Shown here: positions 4,218 to 5,116 of the stretch, in pieces | Layout: each line of letters begins with the position of its first letter | Numbering within the stretch: position 1 is the first letter of the stretch | NCBI GenBank assembly: GCA_902797525.1 | Contig: CADBSZ010000047.1 | Coordinates: 1-5,116, forward strand | Direction of reading: 5' to 3' | Length of the DNA: 5,116 nt | Source: an uncultured Ruminococcus sp. | Lineage (GTDB): Bacteria; Bacillota; Clostridia; Oscillospirales; Acutalibacteraceae | Program-made: the position numbers and the translations under genes | The notes under the pieces: model-generated | What the model was told of the DNA's origin: nothing | Seen by the model: only the letters and a program-made list of their open reading frames with translations | Database searches by the model: none

Positions 4218-5116
4218 ATGGCAGATGTATTTGATTATTTAAAATGGCGCGGAGACCTGCGGCTTTCGCAGGACGGCTTTAACAACGTTGACGCCGTCAT
4301 TTTGTCGCGGCTGTCCTATATTCAGCTTGACGGCGTGCTGCCGGACGGCGAAACGCTTTCGTTAAGAGAAATTGCCGACCGCTTCTTCGCGGACGAAAAA
4401 CGTCCCGCGCAGGTGCTTTGGAAGGGCGACGCAGAGCTGCTGAGAGCGGCGGCGGACAGCAACCGCTTCGGCACGTTGCCGCTGTCGTGTTATGTAAACA
4501 TCATCGACGGAGAATCGCGCATGCAGTTTTCGGCAGTGCTGATTGATTTGGGCGATCAGCATTTTATCTCCTACCGCGGCACCGACAACACCCTCGTCGG
4601 CTGGCAGGAGGATCTTGCGATGTTCTGCCACTTCCCCTTGGCCTCGCAGCAAAAGGCGCTGGCATATTTTGAGGAGCAGGCGGCGCGCTTTGACGGCAGC
4701 TTTATCCTCGGAGGGCATTCAAAGGGCGGCAATCTGGCGGTGTATGCCGCGGCGTTTTGCAGCGACAGCTTGCGCAATCGGATTGACGCGGTATACAGTT
4801 TGGACGGTCCGGGCTTTGAACGCAAAAATCTGGAAAACAGCGGATTTGAAAGTATTTGCGATAAAATTCACACTTACGTGCCGCAGTCGTCTATTTTCGG
4901 CATGCTGCTGGAGCATCAGGAGGCATACACCGTGGTGCAGAGTCAACGAAAGGGCTTTATGCAGCACGACATTTATTCGTGGGAAATCGACTGCACCGAC
5001 TTGATTACCCTGCCGCAAACAACCGCGACCAGCGCGTTTTTTGACCACACGCTGACAAGCTTTGTCGACGGCATGACAATTGAGCAACGCGAACAGCTGG
5101 CAGACGGCGTGTTTGA
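4218..5116 (+). CDS. Mbeg1-like (DUF2974) alpha/beta hydrolase, 3' end cut by the window
   Basis: The frame is open from ATG 4218 to the window edge, giving 299 complete codons with no stop. It belongs to the Mbeg1-like/DUF2974 family, lipase-like alpha/beta hydrolases. Visible features: an N-terminal YLKWRGDL start typical of the family; ISYRGTD (residues 117-123), the oxyanion-side strand and turn of class 3 lipases; GGHSKGG (165-171) with nucleophile S168; SLDGPGF with D196 as probable acid; VPQSSIFGMLLEH (near 213-225); and QHDIYSW with H250 as a possible catalytic histidine. No signal peptide is present, so the substrate is likely intracellular. The true substrate of this family is not known to me; a lipid or ester is a guess from the fold. 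It sits 4 nt after the MBL gene in the same operon. Family members usually run somewhat longer, so a modest C-terminal portion is probably missing to the right. Confidence 0.88.
   Translation, partial: MADVFDYLKWRGDLRLSQDGFNNVDAVILSRLSYIQLDGVLPDGETLSLREIADRFFADEKRPAQVLWKGDAELLRAAADSNRFGTLPLSCYVNIIDGESRMQFSAVLIDLGDQHFISYRGTDNTLVGWQEDLAMFCHFPLASQQKALAYFEEQAARFDGSFILGGHSKGGNLAVYAAAFCSDSLRNRIDAVYSLDGPGFERKNLENSGFESICDKIHTYVPQSSIFGMLLEHQEAYTVVQSQRKGFMQHDIYSWEIDCTDLITLPQTTATSAFFDHTLTSFVDGMTIEQREQLADGVF

Noticed and set aside
4543..5004. Plus-strand open frame of 153 codons at the right end
   Set aside because: It is out of frame with the Mbeg1-like gene, which has the full lipase-type motif set and an uninterrupted frame from 4218 to the edge.

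Overview
The window looks like chromosomal DNA from a Gram-positive member of the Clostridia, most plausibly an Oscillospiraceae/Ruminococcaceae-type gut bacterium. The evidence is indirect: strong AGGAGG-type ribosome binding sites, textbook sigma-A promoters (three of four with an extended TGC before the -10), a Sec-secreted protein ending in a type I dockerin-like module, and families common in Firmicutes (DUF5662, DNA-deoxyinosine glycosylase, YkuE-like phosphoesterase, Mbeg1-like hydrolase). There are no transposase, phage, CRISPR, tRNA or rRNA genes.

Layout. Bases 1-101 form a long imperfect inverted repeat that resembles a dispersed intergenic hairpin element. A strong promoter (118-146) then drives a two-gene operon: a DUF5662 protein whose histidine/aspartate pattern resembles an HD phosphohydrolase (164-712), overlapping by 17 nt a UDG-superfamily DNA-deoxyinosine glycosylase (696-1193). 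This operon ends in a hairpin terminator (1183-1231) whose two arms encode the last codons and stops of two convergent genes. The convergent neighbour is a calcineurin-like metallophosphoesterase (1218-2045, minus) with its own consensus promoter. Upstream of it, also on the minus strand, lies a secreted, cysteine-rich, probably beta-propeller protein with a C-terminal dockerin (2121-3293).

A compact divergent promoter region (3294-3439) separates that gene from a second plus-strand operon: an MBL-fold hydrolase of the COG1237 type with a GTG start (3440-4213), followed after 4 nt by an Mbeg1-like (DUF2974) alpha/beta hydrolase that runs off the right edge (4218-5116).

How the genes work together: the first operon plausibly handles deaminated purines or DNA damage (firm only for the glycosylase). 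The metallophosphoesterase and the MBL and Mbeg1-like proteins are hydrolases of unknown substrate. The dockerin protein acts outside the cell. I do not see a clearly new multi-gene system. The points most worth a second look are the HD-like reading of DUF5662 next to the glycosylase, the mirror-image terminator, the left-edge hairpin element and the architecture of the dockerin protein.
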